NCBI RefSeq assembly: GCF_009870125.1
Contig: NC_046680.1
Span: forward strand, 14,217,501-14,281,500
Direction of reading: 5' to 3'
Length of the DNA stretch: 64,000 nt
DNA from: Drosophila pseudoobscura
Taxonomy: Eukaryota; Arthropoda; Insecta; Diptera; Drosophilidae
The position numbers and the translations under genes were made by a program. The first letter of the stretch is position 1; the number at the start of each line of letters is the position of its first letter. Below the pieces are notes generated by a model. The model made no database searches. It was given only the letters and a program-made list of their open reading frames with translations, and was not told the origin of the DNA. Below, piece after piece: positions 37,101 to 46,102 of the stretch.

Positions 37101-38618
37101 TATATTTAGCATCGCATCGCAGACGCAATTTATATAAAGTTTAATTGATTGGAAAATCAAATTGATTCGATTCGATTCGCTCAGCAAAAGCAACAATAAA
37201 ACGAGCAGCCACAGACACGCAAAGATATTACCCATAAACCCCATGTCCAGACCAGGTTATGTCTCTGCGACTGCAAACAAAATTTCAGCGTCAAAGTCGT
37301 TTATCTTGGACAGGATTCCAAGGCAGTGCGGAACATGAACTACCTCGAAGCTGGATACATGGCAAGATGAAAGATGAAAAAGAGAGTTGAGGGATCAGGA
37401 ATAGCCGCTTAAGGTAATAGTGTATCTTCTTTGTAGGGAGTCAAACCAAAAGGCAAGTATTCTAGCGAACAATGAACGAGTAGCCAAACAAACAGCGAGA
37501 AATCATATACATATGTATGTACATATGTATGGTGTAAAAGGTAGACATTCTTTAAGATAAGTGAAACCAAAGAAAATGGATTTAAACAAGATAATTATTA
37601 TCATTCTATCGAGTATTCCACGAGTATATTTAAATAAATTATTCGCACAAATTATTACAACGAGTTCTTCAAACGAACATTAAATATAACGAGTATAAGT
37701 AACGAGCTAACGAGTAACAAGCCAGAAACTAGAAAAGTCACCCTGCCAACTTGTAGTTAACTAACAACGAGAATGCAAACAAGTGCAAGCGAGTAGGTAA
37801 TCAGGTAACGAGTTAATGCATTTACATACATTAAGCCCGCACCGCACCGCACCACACCAACAAACCCTCTCCAAGCGGACTAACTTTAAGCCATTGCATT
37901 TTATAACCACTTTAGTTTAAACTCGCTCTCGTATTTTCACAATTGTTTTATTCCACGAGTGTTATCTAGCTAACGGAGTTGAATAAACTGCTGCCCAACA
38001 CAAACCATCCACATCCACATGCGCCCCCGCACTCTATAAATCCCCCACTCAACCGGAGAGGCAGGCAACAACAATGCACATCTGTCATTAACAAACAGCG
38101 CAATACCTGTTTAATTTTTATTGTGAAACTTGCCACAGAGAGAGAGAGAGAGCTTAACTTTTCTCAATCTCTTCTCCCACCCAATGCGGCACCCACTCAT
38201 CGTCGTTGAGGCCAATGTCAATGGCCGAGGGGCGAATCGGGCAGAACGATATGTTTAATGGCAAAAGCAATAGAAAAACTTTTGCGGATAGCAAAGCAAT
38301 TCAATTGAAAATAATTAGAAACGTAGCCAGCCACATGGCGAAACTTCTTAATTGCCCGACTATTGTGCGTCGGATGGCGAATGCGAATAGAGTATGCCAG
38401 TATGAGGGGGTTCTCCGAGAGTGGAGTACGAAAGACAGCAAATTGCATTATGCATAAGCCGACTACGACAGAGACCGACCCAGCACGTATCCATTGAAAG
38501 AGCGAGAGATGGACAGACAAATCCAAAAGATAGACGCACAGAGAGCCAAATAGAGAGATAGAGAGAGAGAGACAGAGAGGGAGAGCAATGAAAATACATA
38601 TATGTAAGTACATACGAG
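34181..38618. other. intergenic, no gene recognised
   Basis: About 4.4 kb without a supportable gene. A 194-codon open frame at 36130-36714 runs through Pro/His-rich and then AT-rich sequence without a domain and is judged to be chance. GA runs occur at about 36947-36962 and 38136-38152. A cluster of CGAGT words lies at 37470-37980. Confidence 0.45.
37470..37980. promoter_or_regulatory. cluster of ACGAGT words
   Basis: CGAGT occurs about nine times in roughly 500 bp, usually as ACGAGT or CACGAGT (for example near 37476, 37609, 37622, 37659, 37690, 37708, 37787, 37808 and 37957); related ACGAG words without the final T add to this. The spacing is irregular, so it is not a simple tandem repeat. 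It could be a homotypic binding-site cluster or the remains of a decayed repeat. Confidence 0.3.
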
Positions 38619-38677
38619 TATATATAATCCACGCTGATATTTTGAAGCTCAATCATTTTGAACTCTTCGCCCTGACC

Positions 38678-38973
38678 ATGTGCCACCGTCGTCTGCATAT
38701 TCTATTGCTCTTGTTGTGCCTCTTCAGCTTTGCTTTGCTCAGCGGTAAGTCTGATTTTAGATCTATAGATTCTTGCATTACGTGGCATTCCGTTTTCCAG
38801 TGAATGGCTTGCCCTGGGGGGGACCCTCGTCGAACCATCATGCAGCCAGTGGCGGACCCGCCTGGAATGGCGGCAATGAGGAGGACCCCCGCAACATCGT
38901 CCTCCACGCGAACGGCAACGGCAAGGCCAACTATGGCAGCCAAGGCACCATTCTCCACAAGTGGCGTTACTGA
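38678..38973 (+). CDS. short secreted Gly/Asn-rich peptide
   Basis: Exons 38678-38744 and 38801-38973 join in phase 1 across a 56-bp intron to give 79 residues. A strong signal peptide runs to about residue 25 (ending SVNG). The mature part, about 54 residues, has LPWGGPSSN, SGGPAWNGGN and, after EEDPR, a basic Gly/Asn-rich end, NGNGKANYGSQGTILHKWRY. It has no cysteines. Size, secretion, a Gly/Asn-rich basic tail and a TATATAA box at about 38619-38626 fit an immune-inducible peptide, and neighbours include GNBP-like genes. That role is inference; I do not recognise the family. Confidence 0.72.
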
Positions 38974-39602
38974 TCGACTCGGGGGCAGAAGTTTTCTAAG
39001 AACTAAACTCATTTAAGACACAAATTCAATGTATGATCAAATAAATATAATAGAAATATATCTTTACCTCCAAATGATATGATTGTAATTAATGGACGAT
39101 CTTTGACGGGTTTCACTGACCCAACTATCTTCAGACTCGCTGAGTGGCCATATACTATATGATTCCATTAACTGATAAGCTCCTTAGAGATTCAGCGATG
39201 ATCCCAAAGAACCTAGAATCTTTCTGGTGATTTGTAAAGTGGGAATTTTTGAAAAAACCCCACACATAATCGTACCTCAAATGAGGCACGTAGAGTTGCC
39301 AATAACTAAGAAATAAATTATGTCTAGTAAACTCAATCGTTTGGCACGCTTCGCTCTAGCATTTTGGGGACTTGGTGACTCACGAAGGCGGCCCGGCACC
39401 GATCGCAACCGCAAGTCGTGTAGAAGCAAAATAGCAAAACAAACAAACAATCGCGCGCGTCTCTGGCAATTCCCGGTACCAGTGATTGCACCGCTGACCT
39501 CCCCACCAGTCCTATCTTTTCATCCGTCCGTTCAGACTATACTCTATACCCTATACCCCATACTGAGTGCAGCGGGAACGAGTATACAGAGCGACGATAA
39601 TG
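38974..39602. other. intergenic
   Basis: Between the 79-residue peptide gene and the tandem pair. AATAAA near 39040 would serve the upstream gene. Nothing else is recognised. Confidence 0.5.
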
Positions 39603-39610
39603 TATAAATA
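39603..39610 (+). promoter_or_regulatory. TATA box of tandem gene 1
   Basis: TATAAATA lies 38 bp upstream of the ATG at 39649. The whole stretch from GAGCGACGA to the splice donor is conserved with the promoter of the second copy. Confidence 0.7.
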
Positions 39611-39648
39611 GCTGTCACTCGACTTGCCATTGAAACAGTCGATGCAAA

Positions 39649-40474
39649 ATGGGCTTGGGTAGAACTTTGATTATATTGGGGCTAATTGGCAGCGTCGTCG
39701 CTTGTCTGGCTAGCGGTAAGTCATCTGCGTAGTTCTTAATCTCCTCGCTGATGAACACTCTCTTCCAACGCAGCTATGCCCCAAGGGCCGGGCTCTGATG
39801 ACCAGAAGATACTACGGAGCCAGGGAAGCACCTTCCTTTCCAACGGTGCGGGACAGATCATACGGGGAGCCGATGGGAAGACCATTTTGATCGGATCCGA
39901 TGGCCGTAGGATTATAGCAGATACCTCCATCTCGGAGGAGGATGCCTCCCAGGACGATGATAGCTTCCTCGTCCAGAATAATGGTGGATCCAGCATCTCA
40001 TCAAACGACAACAACATCTTCATCAATGGCGGGCAGTCCAACATCATCACGAGCAATGGCAAGACCCTCCAATACGGTACGGGAAACATCAACTACAGTG
40101 GCTATAATGGACACTCGATCAACGTGGTCAATGGCGTCATCACGCTGAGGGAGGGCGGCAAGCAGTACACGTTCGAGGCACAGCCGCCCAACGTCGAGAA
40201 GAGGGAGGCGATTGTCATCAACGGCCAGCCAGCCACAGTGCAGTACTCCCACGGCGATGTCATTGTAGAGCTAGCCGATCAAACGGTGATTGCCATTGTT
40301 GGTAATACCTCCTTCATTGGCGATCGCACATCCTTTGAGAATCGGGACAAGCTGCAAGCGGAGGCCAAAACGTATGCCGAGAACATCCAGCGGCAAGTGC
40401 AAGAAGGCCTTAAGAAATCGCTCCAGCAGATGAACGAGGATCTCCAGAGGAGTCTGGGGAACATTCGCTTCTAG
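39649..40474 (+). CDS. secreted orphan, tandem gene 1 (MGLGRT family)
   Basis: Exons 39649-39715 and 39774-40474 join in phase 1 to give 255 residues. A signal peptide (MGLGRTLIILGLIGSVVACL and following) is interrupted by the intron, as in the second copy. The mature protein has an N-terminal segment with short beta-like repeats (ADGKTILIGSDGRRI), an acidic EEDASQDDDS block, Asn/Gly-rich repeats, a conserved module (GKQYTFEA, PNVEKREAIVINGQPATVQ, GNTSFIGDRTSFENRD) and a C-terminal amphipathic helix rich in Gln, Lys and Glu, about residues 215-250. The paralogue lacks that helix and the N-terminal segment. Secreted, no cysteine framework in the mature part, function unknown. Neighbourhood suggests a haemolymph or defence role, which is inference only. 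Confidence 0.8.
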
Positions 40475-40862
40475 GCGAGTGAAGCAAAGCATCTAAACAA
40501 AAAACCCTGTAATGAAGCTTGACGACCAATAAATATATATCTTTGTTACACAAATGGGATTGCTGATCGTTTGATTGATTTATTTTCTTGATATTAAGAA
40601 ATTATTGGCCCCATTTTCCCCTATTGCAGAGAAATAGACGGACAGACGGACAGTGTTAGGAGATGCTTAATTCTGTGTATGACAAACCACAGTCCAATCA
40701 AATCCAGGGTGCAAAATGAGAGTGTATAGACTTCTTTGTATGTTGCAACAATATTTAAGACACTCGTCTGACAACAGCCCATCAAAATCTCACCGATTCG
40801 CCACGCATCGCTCTTCCCAAAACGACTGCTTTGGTGTCGTATATAGAGCGACGACCATGGAG

Positions 40863-40870
40863 TATAAATA
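40863..40870 (+). promoter_or_regulatory. TATA box of tandem gene 2
   Basis: TATAAATA lies 39 bp upstream of the ATG at 40909, within a promoter conserved with that of tandem gene 1. Confidence 0.7.
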
Positions 40871-40908
40871 GCTGGAACTCGACCTGGCATTGAAATAGTC
40901 GCTGCGAA

Positions 40909-41467
40909 ATGGGCTTGGGTAGAACTTGGATAATACTGGGGCTGATTGGGAGCATCGCCTGTCTGGGTAACGGTAAGGTATCTACCCTTTGATGAGGATT
41001 ATCCAAGGAATATCTTTCTCTCTGCCACCACAGCTGAGCCTCGATTGCTCGGCTCCGAAGAGGATGCCTCACTGGAGGACGATAACCTGAGCTTCCTCAA
41101 CAGCAAAAGCCAGAAGTTCGCCTCCTCCGCGACTACGATTATCGAAAACGACCACACCTTAATATACGGTTCGGGCGACAACAACAAAATCACCTACAAT
41201 GGGCACAGATTCGTTGTAGACCATGGTATCATTAAGCTGTTTGAAGGCTCCAAAACGTACACGTTCCGACCCCTTGGAGCCAATGTGGAGAAGAGGCAAA
41301 CGATCGACTTTAACGGTCGCCCAGCCACAGTGCAGCTCTCAAACGGCAATGTGTTTGTTTATCTCCCCGATGGAACGGTGATGGGCAGGATCGGCAATAG
41401 TTACTTTGTGGGAGACCGCTATGCTGTGGAGAACCGCGACAGGATGATACGCAATAGCAATCTCTAG
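40909..41467 (+). CDS. secreted orphan, tandem gene 2 (MGLGRT family)
   Basis: Exons 40909-40972 and 41034-41467 join in phase 1 to give 165 residues. The signal peptide (MGLGRTWIILGLIGSIACLG) and the intron position match tandem gene 1. The mature chain starts with an acidic block (SEEDASLEDDN), then the shared module with KTYTFRPLGANVEKRQTIDF, NGRPATVQLSNGNVFVYL and GNSYFVGDRYAVENRDR. It ends soon afterwards and lacks the C-terminal amphipathic helix of copy 1, and it has no counterpart of the first 40 or so mature residues of that copy. AATAAA at about 41509-41514 follows. The family is not recognised. Confidence 0.8.
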
Positions 41468-42141
41468 ATCATACTGGGTAGCAAAATGCATTCAACAAAA
41501 GTGACTCAAATAAAGTTTATTGACGTGCTACAACATTTGTCTTGCTTTCCGTGGCCACGACTCGAGGGGCGCCATAAAAATGCTAAATATTTACTTTGAA
41601 AAAACAAATGGGTTTTTTCGCTGAGAGGGAGGTGTCACCATTTACTGGTATCCCCAGCTGATCCGCCGTTCAATTTCTATGCAAATTTCCCAGAGCTTAA
41701 CAATAATCTGTCTACTAGTCGCAAAATAATTCCATTGTCATAATTCCGTGTGTGGGAGTCGCTTACTCGGGAATCGGCGCACAGCTTAGGTGTGATTGAT
41801 TAGCAGATATTCTGTGAATGAAGCGCCGCGGCTTAATTGCGGAATTATTGAAGTACAGCTTTGAAATGGGCGCGGGACAGTGTATCGATGTTATCGATTG
41901 TGCCTCGATGTATTTGCAGCCCTACTGTTATTTTTGCATGAACAACAAAACAGCAATTTATGATGCAATAACCCTAAGACTTTCCTCATATATGTATTTT
42001 CTTTAATTTCGTATATATTTTAATGAATTTATTTAATTTTTTGACGCGTTCATCTCTAGTACAACTACAGCAAAAAAATACGTTATCGAAGGTCTTTCGC
42101 GCAAACGATATACAACTCTGGGCAGGCGCACATCTGACATC
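41468..42141. other. intergenic
   Basis: About 670 bp with no gene. It holds the polyadenylation signal of tandem gene 2 and the distal promoter of the bleomycin-hydrolase-like gene. A TTATCGAAGG near 42081-42090 is a weak DRE-like word. Confidence 0.45.
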
Positions 42142-42152
42142 TGGTCACACTT
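42142..42152 (+). promoter_or_regulatory. Ohler motif 1-like core promoter element
   Basis: TGGTCACACTT, one base off the motif 1 consensus YGGTCACACTR, lies about 42 bp upstream of the ATG at 42194. It is typical of TATA-less, broadly expressed fly promoters, unlike the TATA promoters of the secreted-protein genes around it. Confidence 0.5.
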
Positions 42153-42193
42153 TGCCCTAAATTTCTGGTTTATTTTTGTGCACAAACTTTTGA

Positions 42194-43672
42194 ATGTCAG
42201 AACAGCCCAACATGTGCTTTTCTCTGACCATCGACCAATTGTCCACTTGGCGCAAGCAGTTCTACAACGAACCACGGAATCTTATCGCCCAGAATGTGTG
42301 CACGACCCACGATCCTCTGAGGATGTGCCTGCCTATTTTGCCCACCGTGGTGGCGGGTCCGCCTAACAAGCATGGAGTGGACTCGGAGGGAAAAACCACC
42401 AGCGGTGGCCCCGCCTGGATCACCACGGGGCTTGACCTGCTGCGCCTGGAGTTTGCCAAGAGCTTCCCATCGCTGCCGGTGGACTTCGAGTTCTCTGCGG
42501 GCTACCTGGTGTACTGGCACAAGCTGGAGCGATGCAACTACTTGCTGCATGCGGTGGCCGATCATCTGATGCGCGGCGAGCCCGTGGATGGGCGACAATT
42601 TCGATACTTGATGAAGCATGTCGTTCCGGATGGCGGGAACTGGCAGATGTTTGTGAATCTGGTGAAGAAGTACGGCGTTATACCCAAACAGTGCTACCAG
42701 ACAACGGGGCGCACACGCCAGCTTAATGTAATCCTCAGGAGTAAGGTAAGTATATGCCCGAATAGGTATCCAATAAGCCACAGCTCCCATCGTTTTCCTC
42801 AGCTGCGTGAGTTTGTGAGCGTGCTGCACAATCGTTTCATATTCGATGGCGATGGCAGCGCCCTGCCAACCCTCATCGGGGAGATGATGCCCCAGCTGTA
42901 TAAAGTGATCAATATCGTTTTGGGCGAACCGCCGCAGGAGTTCAAGTGGACGTACTACGACTCAAAGAAGCGTTACCAGTGCCTGGAGCCCTTGACCGGC
43001 TCCACCTTTTTCAAGGTACTGGTGAGCAAGGACTTCGACCTGGATGAGATGGTGTGCCTGGGCCACGATCCGCGCCTGTCATCCAGCTACTTGCACAACT
43101 ACGAAGTGGCTCTCAGCTCGAACATGGTGGGTGGTCAGTTGCAGCGGTACAACAATCAGTCAATGGACGTTCTAGTACCGATCATTGTGGGGTCGCTGGT
43201 TGGCGGCAAGGCTGTCTGGTTGGTCTATGACCTGCTGGCGCACTCTTCAAAGAAAGCATCTACTGACTTTCCGCTGCTCTTTGGCTTGGAGATGTGCACA
43301 ATTCTCAACAAGGCAGAACGCATGCTCTACAAGGAAACGCGCCATAATCGGGTGTTGCTGCTAACGGAAGTACGCCTGGATGACGAGGATAAGCCGCTGG
43401 AATTCCGCACCATTGCTCCGTCGACCTCGACCACGTTGTTTCCAAGCTCATCCGCAGCAAATCTCCGAGAGATCAACCATAGTGTGGAAGAGAAGGCCAA
43501 GATTCCAAGGCCTAAGGCACCCTTTTGCATTAAAACGGATTGGATGCGGGAATACGCCTTCGAGATTGTCGTACACTCGAGCTTTGTGCCGCCCGATGTC
43601 CTGGGTGCCGCCACTAGGAAGGAGTGCAAAGAACTGCCCCCATGGGATATCATGGGAGCGTTCCTCGATTGA
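42194..43672 (+). CDS. bleomycin-hydrolase (C1B) family pseudoenzyme
   Basis: Exons 42194-42745 and 42803-43672 give 473 residues, close to the usual length of about 455. The peptidase C1B fold is recognisable throughout: AWITTGLDLLRLEF, FEFSAGYLVYWHKLERCNYLL, DGGNWQMFVNLVKKYGVIPK, LSSNMVGGQLQRYNNQ, FGLEMCTILNKAERM and the C-terminal LPPWDIMGAFLD. The active site is not intact. The SSGRCW motif reads TSGGPAW, so the catalytic Cys is Ala at about position 74. The motif with the catalytic Asn (ENSWG) is replaced by IAPSTS, while the His (ETRHNRV) seems to remain. It is likely an inactive cytosolic paralogue of the aminopeptidase, not the main enzyme (CG1440 in D. melanogaster). The 57-bp intron is free of stops and a multiple of three. 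Confidence 0.88.
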   Translation: MSEQPNMCFSLTIDQLSTWRKQFYNEPRNLIAQNVCTTHDPLRMCLPILPTVVAGPPNKHGVDSEGKTTSGGPAWITTGLDLLRLEFAKSFPSLPVDFEFSAGYLVYWHKLERCNYLLHAVADHLMRGEPVDGRQFRYLMKHVVPDGGNWQMFVNLVKKYGVIPKQCYQTTGRTRQLNVILRSKVSICPNRYPISHSSHRFPQLREFVSVLHNRFIFDGDGSALPTLIGEMMPQLYKVINIVLGEPPQEFKWTYYDSKKRYQCLEPLTGSTFFKVLVSKDFDLDEMVCLGHDPRLSSSYLHNYEVALSSNMVGGQLQRYNNQSMDVLVPIIVGSLVGGKAVWLVYDLLAHSSKKASTDFPLLFGLEMCTILNKAERMLYKETRHNRVLLLTEVRLDDEDKPLEFRTIAPSTSTTLFPSSSAANLREINHSVEEKAKIPRPKAPFCIKTDWMREYAFEIVVHSSFVPPDVLGAATRKECKELPPWDIMGAFLD

Positions 43673-43700
43673 TTAATCCATGTTTCAATAAACCCCACAA

Positions 43701-44195
43701 TCACATCATATCCATGGGTTTCAATATCGTTATTTGATCCCTATAGTTGAAGCCATAGCGAGAGCCAATGTAGATGCGCTTGGGATTCTTCGTTCTGGCT
43801 ATCAGAAATTCATCATCCTCCATGACCTCTGAGGGCAGCACGAGGATCACACTGTCTCTGTGGTGCTCCAGAGTGGCCATTTCGTTGTAGAACTCGATCT
43901 GTTTTCTCTGCTTAGATCGCCGAAAGTAGAATTTATAGGGGTTTCCCTTTGCTTTGGTTATCTCAATCCCATTCATGATTGCGCACACTTTGTAGTCCTT
44001 GTACTGAGCGCATTTATCAATATTCCCTCTCATGTAGGCCGCTGCATGAAATTCGAAGGGAGTATCGTTATCCGGATGTTCGTCCGTTGAGCTGGAAGTA
44101 AAATATCTATCACCTTCAATGTCTATCGGATAGTCCACTTCAGCCACGCCATTCGCTATGAGACCCAAAATTATTAGAAGGCACCAGTTTCCCAT
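43701..44195 (-). CDS. secreted orphan with DTPFEFH motif
   Basis: A single-exon frame from the ATG at 44195 to TGA at 43701, 164 residues. A signal peptide covers about residues 1-18 (MGNWCLLIILGLIANGVAEV start). The mature chain is charged, with NDTPFEFHAAAYM, two cysteines ten residues apart (CAQYKDYKVC), a basic YFRRSKQRKQIEFY segment and a C-terminus with predicted beta strands. The DTPFEFH word recalls DTPFDFH/DTPYDFH at the start of the mature chains of the two orphans at 0-2.3 kb; the resemblance is short and may be chance. Convergent with the bleomycin-hydrolase-like gene, with only 28 bp between the stop codons. Family unknown. Confidence 0.72.
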   Translation of the reverse strand: MGNWCLLIILGLIANGVAEVDYPIDIEGDRYFTSSSTDEHPDNDTPFEFHAAAYMRGNIDKCAQYKDYKVCAIMNGIEITKAKGNPYKFYFRRSKQRKQIEFYNEMATLEHHRDSVILVLPSEVMEDDEFLIARTKNPKRIYIGSRYGFNYRDQITILKPMDMM

Positions 44196-44672
44196 TGTTT
44201 CTTGCGACAGTCTCAGTTTCCCGATAGGATGGAAGTGTGTCAAGATCTGTCAAGGGATGTTCGAGAAGAGCTTTAAGCGTATCGAATGGATTCCATTCGC
44301 CAGTACATTATTACTGTGGCGCATCGAATGGATGGCTCTTAAAGTGGTTCGTGTATTCGTTTCCTGTATTCATGTTGCTTATCGCAAAATTATTTAAAAA
44401 TCCCACAGCGTTGTCGTCACCGAGGCGCGACCTTCACTAAGTTTTTCAGGGAATCGACCTTACGTGCCTGGCATGCCTAATTAGGCATTAGAGGGGGCTT
44501 CCACTGCCACTGTCCCACTCCTGGGGCCTCTCGAGTAGCCAGCAAGTCGGCAAGACTTAAGGGATTTGCGCCCCCGTGAATTTCGCTTTGACTTTGCATA
44601 AAATAGAAACAACAACAGCGTTTATATTCGACTTAAATGTAACTTTATTTTTGCCATTAAATGTACCACAAT
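44196..44672. other. intergenic
   Basis: No gene seen. TTTATT at 44644-44649 is the minus-strand AATAAA of the next gene. Confidence 0.5.
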
Positions 44673-44987
44673 TTAGTACTGCCTGATGCCGTAGTAGGGA
44701 TTGCTGTATCCGTAACTGGGGTAGCCATGCCTCGGCACCGCAACAGGCTGATAGACAATCGGCTGTACCACAACGGGCTTTGGGAGCAGATATTTCAGCA
44801 GATGACGAGGCTCACGTACGAGAGAATCGACCTGGTCCGCTGTTGTCGCTGGCGCTGCGGATCGGGAAATCGCATTAGCATGGTCGCCAGCATCTGGCAG
44901 ATCAGGATATGCGCTGTGGACACCAGGAAATGCCACCACCATCACGATGGTGAGGCTGCTGAGCAGGAGAAAGCCAACGAACTTCAT
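44673..44987 (-). CDS. secreted Pro/Tyr-rich protein
   Basis: A single-exon frame of 104 residues starting at the ATG at 44987; a TTG two codons further up is not needed. A signal peptide is followed by SAYPDLPDAGDHANAIS, an Ala/Asp linker, REPRHLLKYLLPK and a valine/proline/tyrosine-rich tail (PVVVQPIVYQPVAVP, then SYGYSNPYYGIRQY). Such tails are common in insect cuticle, peritrophic and eggshell proteins, but no R&R or other domain is present. A TATATAAG box lies at 45035-45042 on the minus strand and AATAAA at 44644-44649, so the transcription unit looks complete. Function not known. Confidence 0.72.
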   Translation of the reverse strand: MKFVGFLLLSSLTIVMVVAFPGVHSAYPDLPDAGDHANAISRSAAPATTADQVDSLVREPRHLLKYLLPKPVVVQPIVYQPVAVPRHGYPSYGYSNPYYGIRQY

Positions 44988-45293
44988 CTTCAACGATCTG
45001 TAAGCGAGTGAATTGATTGAGGATCAATCATAGCCTTATATACACAATATATTGGACTCGTCAGGTAGTCGATCCTTAGCAGGTGGTGCTGCTTTCTACC
45101 TGTTCTGATCCCCGAGCAGCTGCAGGGGATTATCCTACAGAACCTTCTCAGAAACAGAATGCAATGGATTTGATTTTTGGAATGCTTGAAACAGTTTTAT
45201 TGCTCGCTTGGTTTTTCTTTGCTTCGATGTGGTTCCCATTGACATACCCAAACGCCCAACTATATGCCTATATCTGTATATATCCGTAGACCC

Positions 45294-45994
45294 TTACATC
45301 TGTGGTGGTGCTGGCATGCCTTCGGGTGGTGGAGGAAGACCGGGTGGAGCCTGACGGCGTTGCTGAAGGCAGAAGTCCCCACAGATTAAGGATCAGGATC
45401 AAATCGAACATACAATTTGTACTTACTCTGAATTCCTTGGGTGGTGGTGGCTCCTCATTGGCCACTGCGCGACGGGACTGGAATGACATAGATTGATGGA
45501 TAAATCCTGCGTAGGATCAATAGTTCAATCTGTGGCTTACCCTGAAATGCTTGGGTGGCGGTGGCGGCTCCTCATTGGCGACCATCGATGACTCGTTGTT
45601 CAGGTCGCGGGCATGGCGCCCTGCCTAGAAGGAGGCATTTAACAAAACGTTGTATTAACAGGGCTAAATTGGCAACACGCCGCCATTGCTGTGCCTTCTG
45701 CGGATCAAGTTGCTCCATCTGCTCCATATCTTCCGGCGTCTCTTTTGGGGCCAAGAACTCTTAAGATTCGTCCTCCCAATTTGCTTAGCCATTCGCACTT
45801 ACCCTCTGAAACAGACCCGTGAGTTTCGGTTCCTGCGAAAAGGATTAACCAAAATAGTCACTACAAATCATCCCGTGACAGGACTATCCCCCACTCACCT
45901 CAACACCGTTGGTGGAGCCACTACCACGTCCCTCAGCGCCAAAGAGCATCAAAGCCACAACGTAAATAACCAAAACAGCACAAAATAGCTTCAT
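45294..45994 (-). CDS. secreted Pro-rich protein encoded by six phase-0 exons
   Basis: Six exons are read: 45994-45899, 45832-45803, 45757-45677, 45624-45541, 45477-45427 and 45362-45294, every junction in phase 0, giving 136 residues. Exon 1 carries a signal peptide (MKLFCAVLVIYVVALMLFGA), exon 2 is only 10 codons (EPKLTGLFQR) and exon 3 is acidic (KETPEDMEQMEQLDPQ). Exons 4 and 5 repeat the same unit, VANEEPPPPPKHFR and VANEEPPPPKEFR, and exon 6 ends in PPGLPPPPEGMPAPPQM. The donor of exon 3 (GTTGCC) and the acceptor before it (AAGAG) are weak, so that exon is the least certain. TATATAAG at 46095-46102. Secreted, function unknown; no named family recognised. Confidence 0.68.
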
Positions 45995-46102
45995 TTCCGA
46001 GCTGTCACGTTCCCGACGGTCACAATAAAAGATGCCAAGCCAAAAGATGCTACGGAGAACGTCGACTGTACTAAAGTCGGGTCCGAATAGGTGGCTTATA
46101 TA

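Noticed and set aside
39465-39474. GGCAATTCCC as a kappaB site for the tandem orphan pair
   Set aside because: The reverse complement GGGAATTGCC departs from the consensus and no GATA partner is close.
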